Origin: an uncultured Clostridium sp. | Lineage (GTDB): Bacteria > Bacillota_I > Bacilli_A > RF39 > UBA660 | Reading direction: 5' to 3' | DNA length: 43,041 nucleotides | Assembly (NCBI GenBank): GCA_902493795.1 | Contig: CABUQZ010000016.1 | Location: forward strand, 1 to 43,041 | Shown here: one piece after another, positions 14,538 to 22,793 of the stretch | Layout: each line of letters opens with the position of its first letter | How positions within the stretch are numbered: the first letter of the stretch is position 1 | Position numbers and translations under genes: made by a program | The notes under the pieces: model-generated | Told to the model about the DNA's origin: nothing | Database searches by the model: none | Seen by the model: the letters and a program-made list of their open reading frames with translations, nothing else

Positions 14538-16118
14538 TTGTATAACACTTTAAAAGAGATGCCAGAATACTATAAAGCAGGAATTTATATAAGATTATCA
14601 GAAGCTGATGAAGGCAAATCTTACGAATCTGAAAGTGAGAGTGTCCTTAACCAAAGAAATATACTAATGAATTTTATTAAAGAAAAAGGATTTATTTTCG
14701 TAGATGAATATGTAGATGATGGTTATTCAGGTACTACTTTTGATAGACCAGGATTCCAAAGATTACTCACAGATATTAAAGCCAGAAGAATTAATCTTGT
14801 AATAGTTAAAGATTTATCAAGATTAGGTAGAGATCATATTTTAACAGGTTATTACGTTGAAACTTTCTTCCCAGAAAATGGAATAAGATTTATTTCTATG
14901 CTAGAAGGGTATGACAATGCTGTTAATCAAGCAAGCAATGATTCATCAACATTTATCTTTGCTTGTAACGATTTTTATAGCAAACAAAACTCAGTTAAAA
15001 TACGTAATGTTTTAAATGATAAAAGAAGAAATGGAAAATTTATTGGAAGTGCTCCAAGTTATGGATATTTAAGAGATCCAGATGATAAAGGACACCTAAT
15101 ACCAGATCCGGAGTATGCATGGGTAGTAAAAAAAATATTTGAAATGGCTTACAATGGAGTAGGACTTTCTGAAATAACTACTTATTTGAATGATAATAAT
15201 ATAAAAACACCAAGTAGTTTAAAAAGAAAAAATCTTAATTCAAAAGCCAAATATAATCCTATGTGGACTATTTCTTCCGTTAAAAAGATATTAAAAAATC
15301 AGATGTATGTAGGTGATATGGTACAAAGTGTACAAACTAAAGTATCATATAAATCTAAAAAGAAAAAATCATTACCTAAAAGTAATTGGGATATAGTTAA
15401 AAATACTCATGAAGCACTAGTAGATAGATTTATATTTGAAAGTGTTCAAAATAATATTAAAAGGACTAATAAATCTAATATTGTTAAAAGAGATAAAAGA
15501 TTATTTGAAAATTTATTATATTGTAAGGAATGTGGTAATACTCTAACAGTATCTTATAGAAAAAATCATGACTATTGGAGTGTTAATTGTAATAAATATT
15601 CAAGAGACCCTAAAAGAAGAATGTGTGAGCCTCATTTCATCCCGTATGAAAAGCTTGAAGAAGCATTACTTGAGGTTATTAGAAATACTTGTAAAAAGTA
15701 TTTGAAAAAATTAGAGATATCTGAAATATCTAAAAATATTAACAAAAAAGATAATAGTGATGTTAATAATCAAATAAATGATTTAAGAAAGCAAGAAAAA
15801 GACTTTATTAGTAAGTTAGATATGTTATATCAAGATAAATTTAATGGAATAGTATCTGAAGAAATGTATTTAAGAATTTCTAGAGAAACAGAAAATTCTT
15901 TAGTTAGGACAAGAGAAAAAATCCAAAACCTACAAGATTTAAAGACTGATAAGAAGGTTAATAGGTCAGAATTAAAAGATTACGAAGATAAGATAAGAGA
16001 ATTAATTGATATTGATAATCCATCAAGAGAGTTAATACAAGCCTTAATTGATAAAATTATTATAGATAAAGATAGAAATATAGAAATTATCTATAAATTT
16101 AGTATGTTGAATAATTAA
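14538..16118 (+). CDS. Large serine recombinase (integrase/excisionase of the element)
   Basis: A 526-aa site-specific recombinase that cuts and rejoins DNA by a serine-linked intermediate. The catalytic Ser21 is in YIRLSEAD. The resolvase core continues with VDEYVDDGYSGTTFDRPGFQRLL and LVIVKDLSRLGRD. Then come the recombinase domain (GSAPSYGYLRDP onwards), a zinc-ribbon with paired Cys (LYCKECGN and MCEPH) and a coiled coil near 420-480. The start is TTG at 14538: GAAAGGAG lies 7-14 nt upstream. An in-frame TTG at 14499 has no such site. It lies inside the element with matching inverted att arms at the ends, so it is the enzyme that moved it. Confidence 0.95.
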   Translation: MYNTLKEMPEYYKAGIYIRLSEADEGKSYESESESVLNQRNILMNFIKEKGFIFVDEYVDDGYSGTTFDRPGFQRLLTDIKARRINLVIVKDLSRLGRDHILTGYYVETFFPENGIRFISMLEGYDNAVNQASNDSSTFIFACNDFYSKQNSVKIRNVLNDKRRNGKFIGSAPSYGYLRDPDDKGHLIPDPEYAWVVKKIFEMAYNGVGLSEITTYLNDNNIKTPSSLKRKNLNSKAKYNPMWTISSVKKILKNQMYVGDMVQSVQTKVSYKSKKKKSLPKSNWDIVKNTHEALVDRFIFESVQNNIKRTNKSNIVKRDKRLFENLLYCKECGNTLTVSYRKNHDYWSVNCNKYSRDPKRRMCEPHFIPYEKLEEALLEVIRNTCKKYLKKLEISEISKNINKKDNSDVNNQINDLRKQEKDFISKLDMLYQDKFNGIVSEEMYLRISRETENSLVRTREKIQNLQDLKTDKKVNRSELKDYEDKIRELIDIDNPSRELIQALIDKIIIDKDRNIEIIYKFSMLNN

Positions 16119-16142
16119 CTTGTGACCAACTCGGGCACAAGT
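16118..16142 (+). promoter_or_regulatory. Hairpin at the end of the recombinase gene
   Basis: ACTTGTG (16118-16124) pairs perfectly with CACAAGT (16136-16142) around an 11-nt loop. There is no T-run. It overlaps the last base of the stop codon. It may stabilise the mRNA end or be a protein site. Confidence 0.4.
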
Positions 16143-16227
16143 AATACATAAAATTGATAAACTACTTATACAAATATTGTAACGAAACAAATGTTTAATA
16201 TAATATAAACAGCAAAGGAGGTAACTT

Positions 16228-17082
16228 ATGAATCAAGATAAAATGCATTTAGTAAATAAAATATTTAATAATGAAACTATTAGAACTGTTTGGGACAAAG
16301 AACAAGAAAAATACTTTATAAGTGTTGTTGATATAGTTGGAGTACTTGCGGATAGTAGTGATCCTAGAAAATATTGGAATTGGTTAAAAAATAAATTAAA
16401 AAATGAAGAAAATTTTGAAACGTCTAGTATTACTAGACAGTTGAAATTGAAAGCACAAGATGGTAAATATCGTATGACTGATGTTGTTGATATTGAAGGA
16501 ATGTTTAGAATTATTGAATCAGTTCCTAGTAAAAATGCAGAACCAATTAAACAATGGCTAGCAAAATTAGGTAGTGAGAGAATAGATGAGACATTTGATC
16601 CATCGCTGGCAGCACAAAGAGCGATAGACTTATATAGATCCAAAGGCTTTGATGAAAAATGGATTGCTAAAAGAATTAAGGGTATTCAAGATAGAAAACA
16701 ACTTACTGATGTATGGAAAGGTGGCGGAATAACTGAATCAAAAGAATATGCAATTCTAACGAATGAAATTTATAAAGAATGGTCTGGAATGACTGCAAAA
16801 CAATATAAATCATTTAAAGGACTTAGAAAAGAATCATTAAGAGATAATATGACAGATATTGAAGTAGCATTAGCTGATTTAGGAGAAATAGCAACAAGAG
16901 AAATTGCTAAAAAGAAAAATCCAAAAGGTTTAGATGAAAATATTGAAGTAGCAAGACGTGGTGGTAAAATTGCTGGTAATGCAAGAAAAGATTTAGAACA
17001 CGAAATAGGTGAGAGTGTAGTTACCAGTGATAATGCGCTAAACTACGAATATGTAGTTGAAAAAGAAATTGAAATGAAGTAA
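16228..17082 (+). CDS. BRO-family N-terminal domain protein
   Basis: A 284-aa protein. The N-terminal 100 residues form a BRO-N domain (TIRTVWDKEQEKYFISVVDIVGVLADSSDPRKYWNWLKNKLKNE), a DNA-binding domain typical of phage antirepressors and of DinD-like proteins. The C-terminal part (LAAQRAIDLYRSKGFDEKWIAKRIKGIQDRKQLTDVWK to the GGKIAGNARKDLE region) is conserved in many bacterial BRO proteins on mobile elements. AAAGGAGG precedes the ATG. It probably regulates element or host genes. Antirepression is the usual role of the phage relatives. It forms a likely operon with the next gene, 29 nt downstream. Confidence 0.82.
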   Translation: MNQDKMHLVNKIFNNETIRTVWDKEQEKYFISVVDIVGVLADSSDPRKYWNWLKNKLKNEENFETSSITRQLKLKAQDGKYRMTDVVDIEGMFRIIESVPSKNAEPIKQWLAKLGSERIDETFDPSLAAQRAIDLYRSKGFDEKWIAKRIKGIQDRKQLTDVWKGGGITESKEYAILTNEIYKEWSGMTAKQYKSFKGLRKESLRDNMTDIEVALADLGEIATREIAKKKNPKGLDENIEVARRGGKIAGNARKDLEHEIGESVVTSDNALNYEYVVEKEIEMK

Positions 17083-17111
17083 TTTATATACAGTAAAATA
17101 ATGAGGAATTT

Positions 17112-18698
17112 ATGTTACAGGTTAAGACAATGCAATTAGATTATTATTATAGACATTCAATATTTAATAAAGATTATTTTTATAACAATAAAAAAGATTT
17201 GGTTATAAACAATATTATAAGAAAAATAGGATTAAAGCCTAAAAGATATGTTACTAGAGATGATCATAAATTACTAATTCCTTTGAGAAATGAATTAATA
17301 AAAATTTTAGAAATTGAATTATTAAAGTTTCCTGTTAGAAAACTTTCAAAAAAAATATTATCACTTATGTCCAAAAAGATTTATGATAAAAATCAATTTA
17401 ATTTTATTAGAAATAACTTTTTTAAAGAATCTTCTTTATTTTACGATGTTCATGATATAGAATTGCAAATAAAAATATTAAAATTCATTTTAGAGAAACG
17501 ATTGGAATTAGGTGATGAAACTACTATAACAAATTATAAAACTAATCCTGATTTAGAGTATGTTATTAAAATTTCAAAATTGTTATATAATCTTAATTTA
17601 TGCTTAGATTTTATGTATTATCAATTGGGACTAGGATATATCGATATTGATAATGATTATAATTTAAAAATAGAATTTAAAAAATTAGATTATAATATTA
17701 AATATCTTGAAAATAGTTATGATGCAAATAGTAAAATACTTACAGCAGACATAATGAAAGAATATATAAATAGCTTTAAACTTGATATGGGATTTGATAT
17801 AAATGATTTTACTGAAATGTCTTCGTGTCTATGTGTAGATATACCAGCAAAGAAATTTTATAAAGTAAAAAATAATGTGTTTGAGATAAAAAAAGAAAAA
17901 CTAGTTAAATTAATTGAAAAATATAATCAAACACATTTATCTATTGATTCAATAAATAAAGTGTTGAATTATCTTATAATAGACAAAAAACACATTAGTG
18001 CCATTTATAATAGAGAAAATCAACTAAATAGAATAGACCAAAAACCAATAATATGTGATGGAGATGTCTTATATTATTCGCCTGCTTTAGTTTCTGAAAT
18101 ACATAAGTTTTTTACATATGCAATTTTAATATATGATTTTCCCTTTAAAAAAGATTTACCCAATATAAGTAAAACACTTGAAAAAGCAAAGAAATTATCA
18201 GAAAAGCAAATTGTATGTGATACCGTTAATATTATTAAAGAAAATGTAACAGGCTTAATTTATGTTGAAAAAAAATTACATCAAATGAATCCAAATATTG
18301 ATAAAAATTATTCTGAGTCGATTGGTGATTATGATATATTGGCAATGGATACTGATAAAAAGATAATCTATAATATTGAAGTAAAAAATTTGAGATTATT
18401 TTCTACTATATATGAAATGTATAGACAATACTATGGATTTTATCATAAAAATAATTATGAGATAAAGTTTTCCAGAAGAATTGATGCATTGAGAAAACAT
18501 TATAAAACTATATTTCCAAGTTACTTTATTACGGATATAGATTCATATAAAATAGTTAATATTTTTTTAACAAATAAATATTTCATCCCGCTATTTACGG
18601 AAAGAAATGATATTTTGTATTTATGTTATCCAATGTTGAATGATTATTTTAATTTTCAAAATAAAAGATATAGTTATACCTTGACCATCGACAGGTGA
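17112..18698 (+). CDS. Uncharacterised protein with PD-(D/E)XK-like motif
   Basis: A 528-aa protein that I do not recognise as a named family. Near residues 400-426 it reads GDYDILAMDTDKKIIYNIEVKNL. This fits the D...(10-20)...ExK pattern of PD-(D/E)XK nucleases, with strong beta strands on both sides. The rest is Lys/Asn/Ile-rich and mostly helical, with no signal peptide. An effector nuclease in a defence system is inference. The gene ends exactly inside an attachment-like site (TGACCATCG at 18682-18690, with the stop codon in the core), so its C-terminus was either shaped or trimmed by recombination. GAGG precedes the ATG. It follows the BRO gene by 29 nt. Confidence 0.6.
   Translation: MLQVKTMQLDYYYRHSIFNKDYFYNNKKDLVINNIIRKIGLKPKRYVTRDDHKLLIPLRNELIKILEIELLKFPVRKLSKKILSLMSKKIYDKNQFNFIRNNFFKESSLFYDVHDIELQIKILKFILEKRLELGDETTITNYKTNPDLEYVIKISKLLYNLNLCLDFMYYQLGLGYIDIDNDYNLKIEFKKLDYNIKYLENSYDANSKILTADIMKEYINSFKLDMGFDINDFTEMSSCLCVDIPAKKFYKVKNNVFEIKKEKLVKLIEKYNQTHLSIDSINKVLNYLIIDKKHISAIYNRENQLNRIDQKPIICDGDVLYYSPALVSEIHKFFTYAILIYDFPFKKDLPNISKTLEKAKKLSEKQIVCDTVNIIKENVTGLIYVEKKLHQMNPNIDKNYSESIGDYDILAMDTDKKIIYNIEVKNLRLFSTIYEMYRQYYGFYHKNNYEIKFSRRIDALRKHYKTIFPSYFITDIDSYKIVNIFLTNKYFIPLFTERNDILYLCYPMLNDYFNFQNKRYSYTLTIDR
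18675..18698 (+). other. Internal attachment-like site (diverged P half-site)
   Basis: TGACCATCGACAGGTGA at 18682-18698 matches TGACCATCGGCAGGTGG at the right end at 15 of 17 positions. The preceding TATACCT also resembles the arm. It has the same orientation as the right end. The sequence to the right (AGATGAAAGTTCC) matches neither the amidase nor the left arm well. It looks like a junction between two stacked elements. Confidence 0.7.
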
Positions 18699-18764
18699 GA
18701 TGAAAGTTCCGCTATACTAGTAAAAATATTACTCTCTACAAGATAAAAATTTAATAAACTAATA

Positions 18765-18815
18765 TACCGATAACGGAATAAATACATTGACAAAGACTAC
18801 CGAATGCGGTATAAT
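18765..18815 (+). promoter_or_regulatory. Consensus promoter with two operator dyads (Fic-OLD operon)
   Basis: A perfect SigA promoter: TTGACA (18787-18792), 17-nt spacer, TATAAT (18810-18815). Between the boxes lies TACCGAATGCGGTA (18798-18811), a 5-4-5 perfect dyad. A second related dyad, TACCGATAACGGA, lies at 18765-18777. The two are on nearly the same face, 33 bp apart. A repressor, possibly the HTH part of the Fic protein itself, would block polymerase here. Confidence 0.8.
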
Positions 18816-18834
18816 CGTAATTGAGGTGAATTGT

Positions 18835-19761
18835 ATGGAATTTATGACTACAAAAGAAGCTGTTGAAAAATGGAATATTAGCGAGAGAAGAATAAGACAA
18901 TTATTACAAGATGGTAGAATTGATGGTGCTGTTAAAGTTGGAAATAGTTGGAATATTCCTGTTGATGCTGATAAGCCAGTTGATAAAAGAATTATTAGAC
19001 CAGATGATAATAAATTTATTATTGATTTAGATGATAATTATTTTGATGAAGTAGATAGTTTAAAAAGAGAATTAGATAGCAAAAGACCAATACCTAAAGA
19101 AACTTTGAAATCTTTAAAAGAATCTATTAACTTAGAATGGACTTATAATAGTAATGGAATTGAAGGTAACACTTTAACATTAAGGGAAACTCAAGTTGTT
19201 TTAGAAGGAATAACTGTTGGCGGGAAATCTATTAAAGAACATTTAGAAGCAATTAACCATGAAAAAGCAATTTTATTTTTAGATGACTTGGTTAAAGATA
19301 ATGAACCAATTAGCGAATGGAATATTAAAAATATTCATCAATTAATTTTAAAAGACATTGATAATGAAAATGCTGGGAGATATAGAAAAGAAAATGTAAC
19401 TATTAAAGGTGCAACACATATTCCTCCAGATTATTTAAAAGTTCCTGAATTAATGGAAAAATTAATATTAAACTATGAAACATGGAATAATTATCATCCA
19501 ATAATTAGAGCAGCATTATTGCATGGAGAGTTAGTAAAAATTCATCCTTTTGTAGATGGTAATGGTAGAACTTCAAGATTACTTATGAATTTAGATCTTA
19601 TGAATAGTGGATATAATCCTGTAATTATAAAGAAAGAATCAAGATTAAAATATTATGAAGCATTAGATAAAGCACATACAACTGGTAATTATACAGATTT
19701 TGTTAAACTAGTTACTAAGTTAGAGGTGGAAATGTTGAAGAAATATTTAGAATTATTGTAG
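18835..19761 (+). CDS. Fic-family AMP transferase with N-terminal HTH
   Basis: A 308-aa protein with an excisionase/MerR-like HTH (residues 4-45, MTTKEAVEKWNISERRIRQLLQDGRIDGAVKVGNSW). The Fic domain carries the complete catalytic motif HPFVDGNGRTSR (about 237-248). The inhibitory-helix motif SNGIEGN (about 105-111) is also present, which places it in class II with a built-in brake. Fic enzymes transfer AMP or other nucleotide groups to target proteins. The frame opens at 18787, but ATG 18835 has GAGGTG at the right distance, and the upstream part is promoter. The ATPase gene follows after 12 nt, so the two are one operon. The target is unknown. Confidence 0.88.
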   Translation: MEFMTTKEAVEKWNISERRIRQLLQDGRIDGAVKVGNSWNIPVDADKPVDKRIIRPDDNKFIIDLDDNYFDEVDSLKRELDSKRPIPKETLKSLKESINLEWTYNSNGIEGNTLTLRETQVVLEGITVGGKSIKEHLEAINHEKAILFLDDLVKDNEPISEWNIKNIHQLILKDIDNENAGRYRKENVTIKGATHIPPDYLKVPELMEKLILNYETWNNYHPIIRAALLHGELVKIHPFVDGNGRTSRLLMNLDLMNSGYNPVIIKKESRLKYYEALDKAHTTGNYTDFVKLVTKLEVEMLKKYLELL

Positions 19762-19773
19762 TAGGTGATAAAG

Positions 19774-21642
19774 ATGTCAATAAAAAAATTAACTATTAAT
19801 GGTTTGCGTGGTTTTTCGGATGAAACGAATATACATTACGCAATACCAGACAACGTAACACCTGGGAGTGGGCTAACAATTTTAGTAGGTCCTAATAATA
19901 GCGGTAAATCAACAATAATAGAAGCTATTCATTTGTTGAATTCTAACAATGATATAATTCCTATTTCATCACGAAATGTAAAAAATAATGGCAAAATAAA
20001 AATAGAAACAGAAGATTTGAATGGAAATGTTAGAACTATAGAATCTACTGATAATAATGGAGCGTTTATTCAAAAAAAATATAATAACGAAGAAATTGAT
20101 TATTGGTCAGATAATATGAATACATTCATTCTTTCCAGTAAAAGGGCTTTTGCTTCTACATTTCATAATAATAATTATCAAAATAGAGAAAATTATAAGG
20201 GAAATGTAAGCGATTCTGATTATAGAAGTGAGAATAATTTAAATAATAATTTTGGTGGAAGATTATTGACAATTTATAAAAACAGGAAAAATTTTGATAA
20301 TTGTTTAGAAAAGGTTATCAGCCCAATTCCAAAGTGGACAATTGAGGCTTCTAATAGTAATAATTTATATTTGGAATTCTCTTTTGATAAAATAAAACAT
20401 AGTAGCAATGGTGCTGGAGATGGTTATATAAATATTTTTAATATAGTTAATTCTTTATATGATTCAACAGAAAATAATGTAATCTTAATAGATGAACCAG
20501 AAATATCATTACATCCAGATTTACAAAGAAAACTATTTAATTTACTGGTTGAATATTCCAAAGATAAGCAAATAATTGTTAGTACACATTCACCATATTT
20601 TGTTGATTGGAGTTTATTTTCAGAAAAAACAAAGATAATAAGACTAAAAAAGGATATAGATTCTATAAAACTCTTTGAATTAAGCGAAAATACTAAAAAG
20701 GATATTTTTAAAATTTTAAACGATTATCAAAAACCACATATTTTGTCTTTAAATGCAAATGAAATTTTTTTCTTGAACGATAATGTTATTTTAACAGAAG
20801 GGCAAGATGATGTATTATGTTATAAAGAATTATTTAAAAAAGCAAATTATTCTTCTACTGCGTCATTTTTTGGTTGGGGTGCTGGTGGAGCCACAAAAAT
20901 GAGATATATACTTAATATATTAAAAGACTTAGGATATAATAATGTTTTTATCATTCTTGATAATGATCAAAAAGAAGAAGTACCTAATTTGCAAGAAGAA
21001 TATCCAAATTATTATTTTTTTTCAATAGCAGCGGATGATGTTAGAAATAAAAAACGCGATAAAAAAATTGATGATATTATTAAATATATTGAAAAAACTG
21101 AGTTTGATGATGATATAAAATATGATATACTTAACACCATTAATTCTAAATTTACTAACAAGATTGGATTAGTAAAAGATATGAAAAATTTTGAGATAAA
21201 TCCTGAATATGAAGAAAATTTCGATCTGCTTATAGATGAATTAAAAAAGTATTTTGAGAATAATGAAGAGTCAACTGAAATTAATGATGAAAAAAATACT
21301 GTTGATGATAGTATATTAGAAAATGAACAAAAAGCACATAAATTGTTAGATGAATGGTTAAATAAGAATAAGTTATTTGAATATACTAAAAATAAATACA
21401 AAAAAATACAATTTCAAGGTGGTGGCGGTGGTCCTTTAAGCTTCAAAGACATTGGGAATGGAAAATACTATGTGATTATTAGTCAATCAGATTCTTTATC
21501 ACAAGATTATTCAGTTACTATAAATTTTCATATAATTATTGATATAAATAAAAACAAAGTTAAATTAAAGAAAAGACAAATAATATCTAATACTTTACCA
21601 ATTAGTAAAGTAACAAAAATAATAGAAAAAATATTTAATTAA
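19774..21642 (+). CDS. OLD-like ATPase with TOPRIM domain
   Basis: A 622-aa protein related to OLD-family ATPase-nucleases. The N-terminal ABC-type ATPase has Walker A GPNNSGKS (residues 39-46), Walker B ILIDEPEISLHPD (about 240) and STHSPYF (about 270). A TOPRIM-type domain follows, with TEGQDDVLCY (about 342) and ILDNDQ (about 394), where acidic residues would bind metal. The last 85 residues add a Gly-rich loop (FQGGGGGPLS) and beta strands not usual for OLD. GajA (Gabija) and AriA (PARIS) share this build, but a Fic partner is unlike both. The ATG at 19774 is chosen over GTG 19765 because AGGTGAT precedes it. Confidence 0.82.
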   Translation: MSIKKLTINGLRGFSDETNIHYAIPDNVTPGSGLTILVGPNNSGKSTIIEAIHLLNSNNDIIPISSRNVKNNGKIKIETEDLNGNVRTIESTDNNGAFIQKKYNNEEIDYWSDNMNTFILSSKRAFASTFHNNNYQNRENYKGNVSDSDYRSENNLNNNFGGRLLTIYKNRKNFDNCLEKVISPIPKWTIEASNSNNLYLEFSFDKIKHSSNGAGDGYINIFNIVNSLYDSTENNVILIDEPEISLHPDLQRKLFNLLVEYSKDKQIIVSTHSPYFVDWSLFSEKTKIIRLKKDIDSIKLFELSENTKKDIFKILNDYQKPHILSLNANEIFFLNDNVILTEGQDDVLCYKELFKKANYSSTASFFGWGAGGATKMRYILNILKDLGYNNVFIILDNDQKEEVPNLQEEYPNYYFFSIAADDVRNKKRDKKIDDIIKYIEKTEFDDDIKYDILNTINSKFTNKIGLVKDMKNFEINPEYEENFDLLIDELKKYFENNEESTEINDEKNTVDDSILENEQKAHKLLDEWLNKNKLFEYTKNKYKKIQFQGGGGGPLSFKDIGNGKYYVIISQSDSLSQDYSVTINFHIIIDINKNKVKLKKRQIISNTLPISKVTKIIEKIFN

Positions 21643-21643
21643 C

Positions 21644-21670
21644 TACACAATGACCATCGGCAGGTGGCGA
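21644..21670 (+). other. attR (right attachment site)
   Basis: Element arm TACACAATGACCATCG (21644-21659), then the centre GCAGGTGG (21660-21667), passing directly into amidase codons GGT GGC GAA. It is the exact inverted complement of the left arm 7269-7284. Confidence 0.88.
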
Positions 21671-22793
21671 AGGTGCTGAAGTAGTATACGCCCTTAGAAA
21701 CGATGATACTCTTGCAAGTATGATTCTTGATGAAATAGGTAATAAAGGACAAATTACAAGAAAAATATATCAAAGAAGATTACCAGAAAATCCTTCAAAA
21801 GATTATTATTACATCATGAGAGAAACTGGAGTAACTGAACCAGTCCTAATTGAATATGGTTTTATTGATAATCCAAATGATTTAAATAAACTTAACAATA
21901 ATATTTTAGATTATGCTGAAGGTGTTGTAAAAGCAGTAGCAGAGTATAGTGGAGTTCCTTATGTTGCACCAGGAGGAGAAACACCTAATGGAAATGTTTA
22001 TACAGTTAAAAGAGGAGATAGTCTATACTCAATTGCAATGGCAAATAATATAACAGTAGATGAATTAAAGAAAGCTAATAATCTTACTTCTAATTTCTTA
22101 TCTATTGGTCAACAATTATATATACCTAAACAAGAACCTCAACTACCTGAAAACTACACAATATACACAGTTAAAAAAGGAGATTCTTTATACTCTATTG
22201 CAGAAAACTTTAACACAACAGTATCAGAAATAGTTACACTAAATAAATTAAATTCTACAACACTTTCAATTGGTGAAAATTTACTTATTCCAACAGGTGG
22301 TATACAAATAATGGATATAGTAGATTATGTTGTAAAACCAGGTGATACTCTATGGAAGATAGCAAGTAATTGTAATGTAGCAGTTGATGATATAGTAAAA
22401 TTTAATAATTTAGAATCAACCATTTTATATCCTAATCAAGTTATTAAGTTATCTGAAAGTTGTGCAGCAAAGCAGGAAGCAAATAATCAAGAAGAAATAG
22501 ATGAAAACATTTATGTAGTTAAGAAAGGTGACACATTATACTCTATAGCAAGAATGTTTAACACAACCCCAAACGATTTAATGATGGAAAATAATTTAAC
22601 AAGTACAACATTAACAATAGGTCAACAACTAAAAGTTCCACAAAATGATTACATAGAATATGTTGTACAAAGAGGAGATACCCTATATTCAATAGCATTA
22701 AGATACAATACAACACCACAAGCAATAAAAGAAATAAATGGTTTAACATCAAACTTACTACAAATTAATCAAGTATTATTACTACCAAGATAA
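21663..22793 (+). pseudogene. N-acetylmuramoyl-L-alanine amidase, 3' part with five LysM repeats
   Basis: The rest of the amidase interrupted at 7264. The frame runs in from the attachment core (GGC GAA GGT GCT GAA) through the end of the Amidase_3 domain, with the catalytic glutamate in PVLIEYGFIDN. Five LysM repeats of about 44 residues follow, each starting YTVKRGDSLYSIA-like and ending LYIP or LLLP. LysM repeats bind glycan chains of peptidoglycan. An internal ATG at 21720 could start a shorter protein, but it has no good ribosome site. With the 5' half joined, the enzyme would be 466 codons. Here it is separated, and a C-terminal LysM fragment might be made only if an element promoter reads out. 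Confidence 0.93.

Larger units (their letters stand above)
7264..21670 (+). mobile_element. Integrative element (large serine recombinase type) within amidase gene
   Basis: A 14.4-kb insertion bounded by a 9-bp direct repeat AGGTGGCGA (7263-7271 and 21662-21670), which is the attachment core. Inside the ends lie perfect 16-bp inverted arms: CGATGGTCATTGTGTA (7269-7284) and TACACAATGACCATCG (21644-21659). It carries its own large serine recombinase, a TnpV-like gene, an HTH gene and a cargo of defence-type genes. No conjugation or capsid genes are visible, so it is mobilisable or only integrative. The split amidase reading frame on both sides proves the boundaries. An internal att-like site at 18675-18698 suggests two stacked units. 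Confidence 0.93.

Noticed and set aside
16233..16643. 136-codon frame on the - strand opposite the BRO gene
   Set aside because: It has no ribosome site and mirrors a gene with clear domain similarity. Codon pattern follows the + strand.
21012..21401. 129-codon frame on the - strand opposite the OLD-like gene
   Set aside because: Ser/Phe/Leu-rich shadow of an Asp/Glu/Lys-rich region; no ribosome site.
7264..21670. Intact prophage or conjugative element
   Set aside because: No capsid, terminase, portal, relaxase or type IV secretion gene is present. The BRO and TnpV genes alone do not make a phage or a conjugative element.
7264..21670. CRISPR array or cas genes among the defence cargo
   Set aside because: No regularly spaced direct repeats and no Cas-like proteins were seen.
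21720..22793. Independent LysM protein starting at the ATG 21720
   Set aside because: No ribosome site precedes it, and the frame continues upstream to the attachment core with clear Amidase_3 sequence. It is better read as the 3' half of the split amidase.
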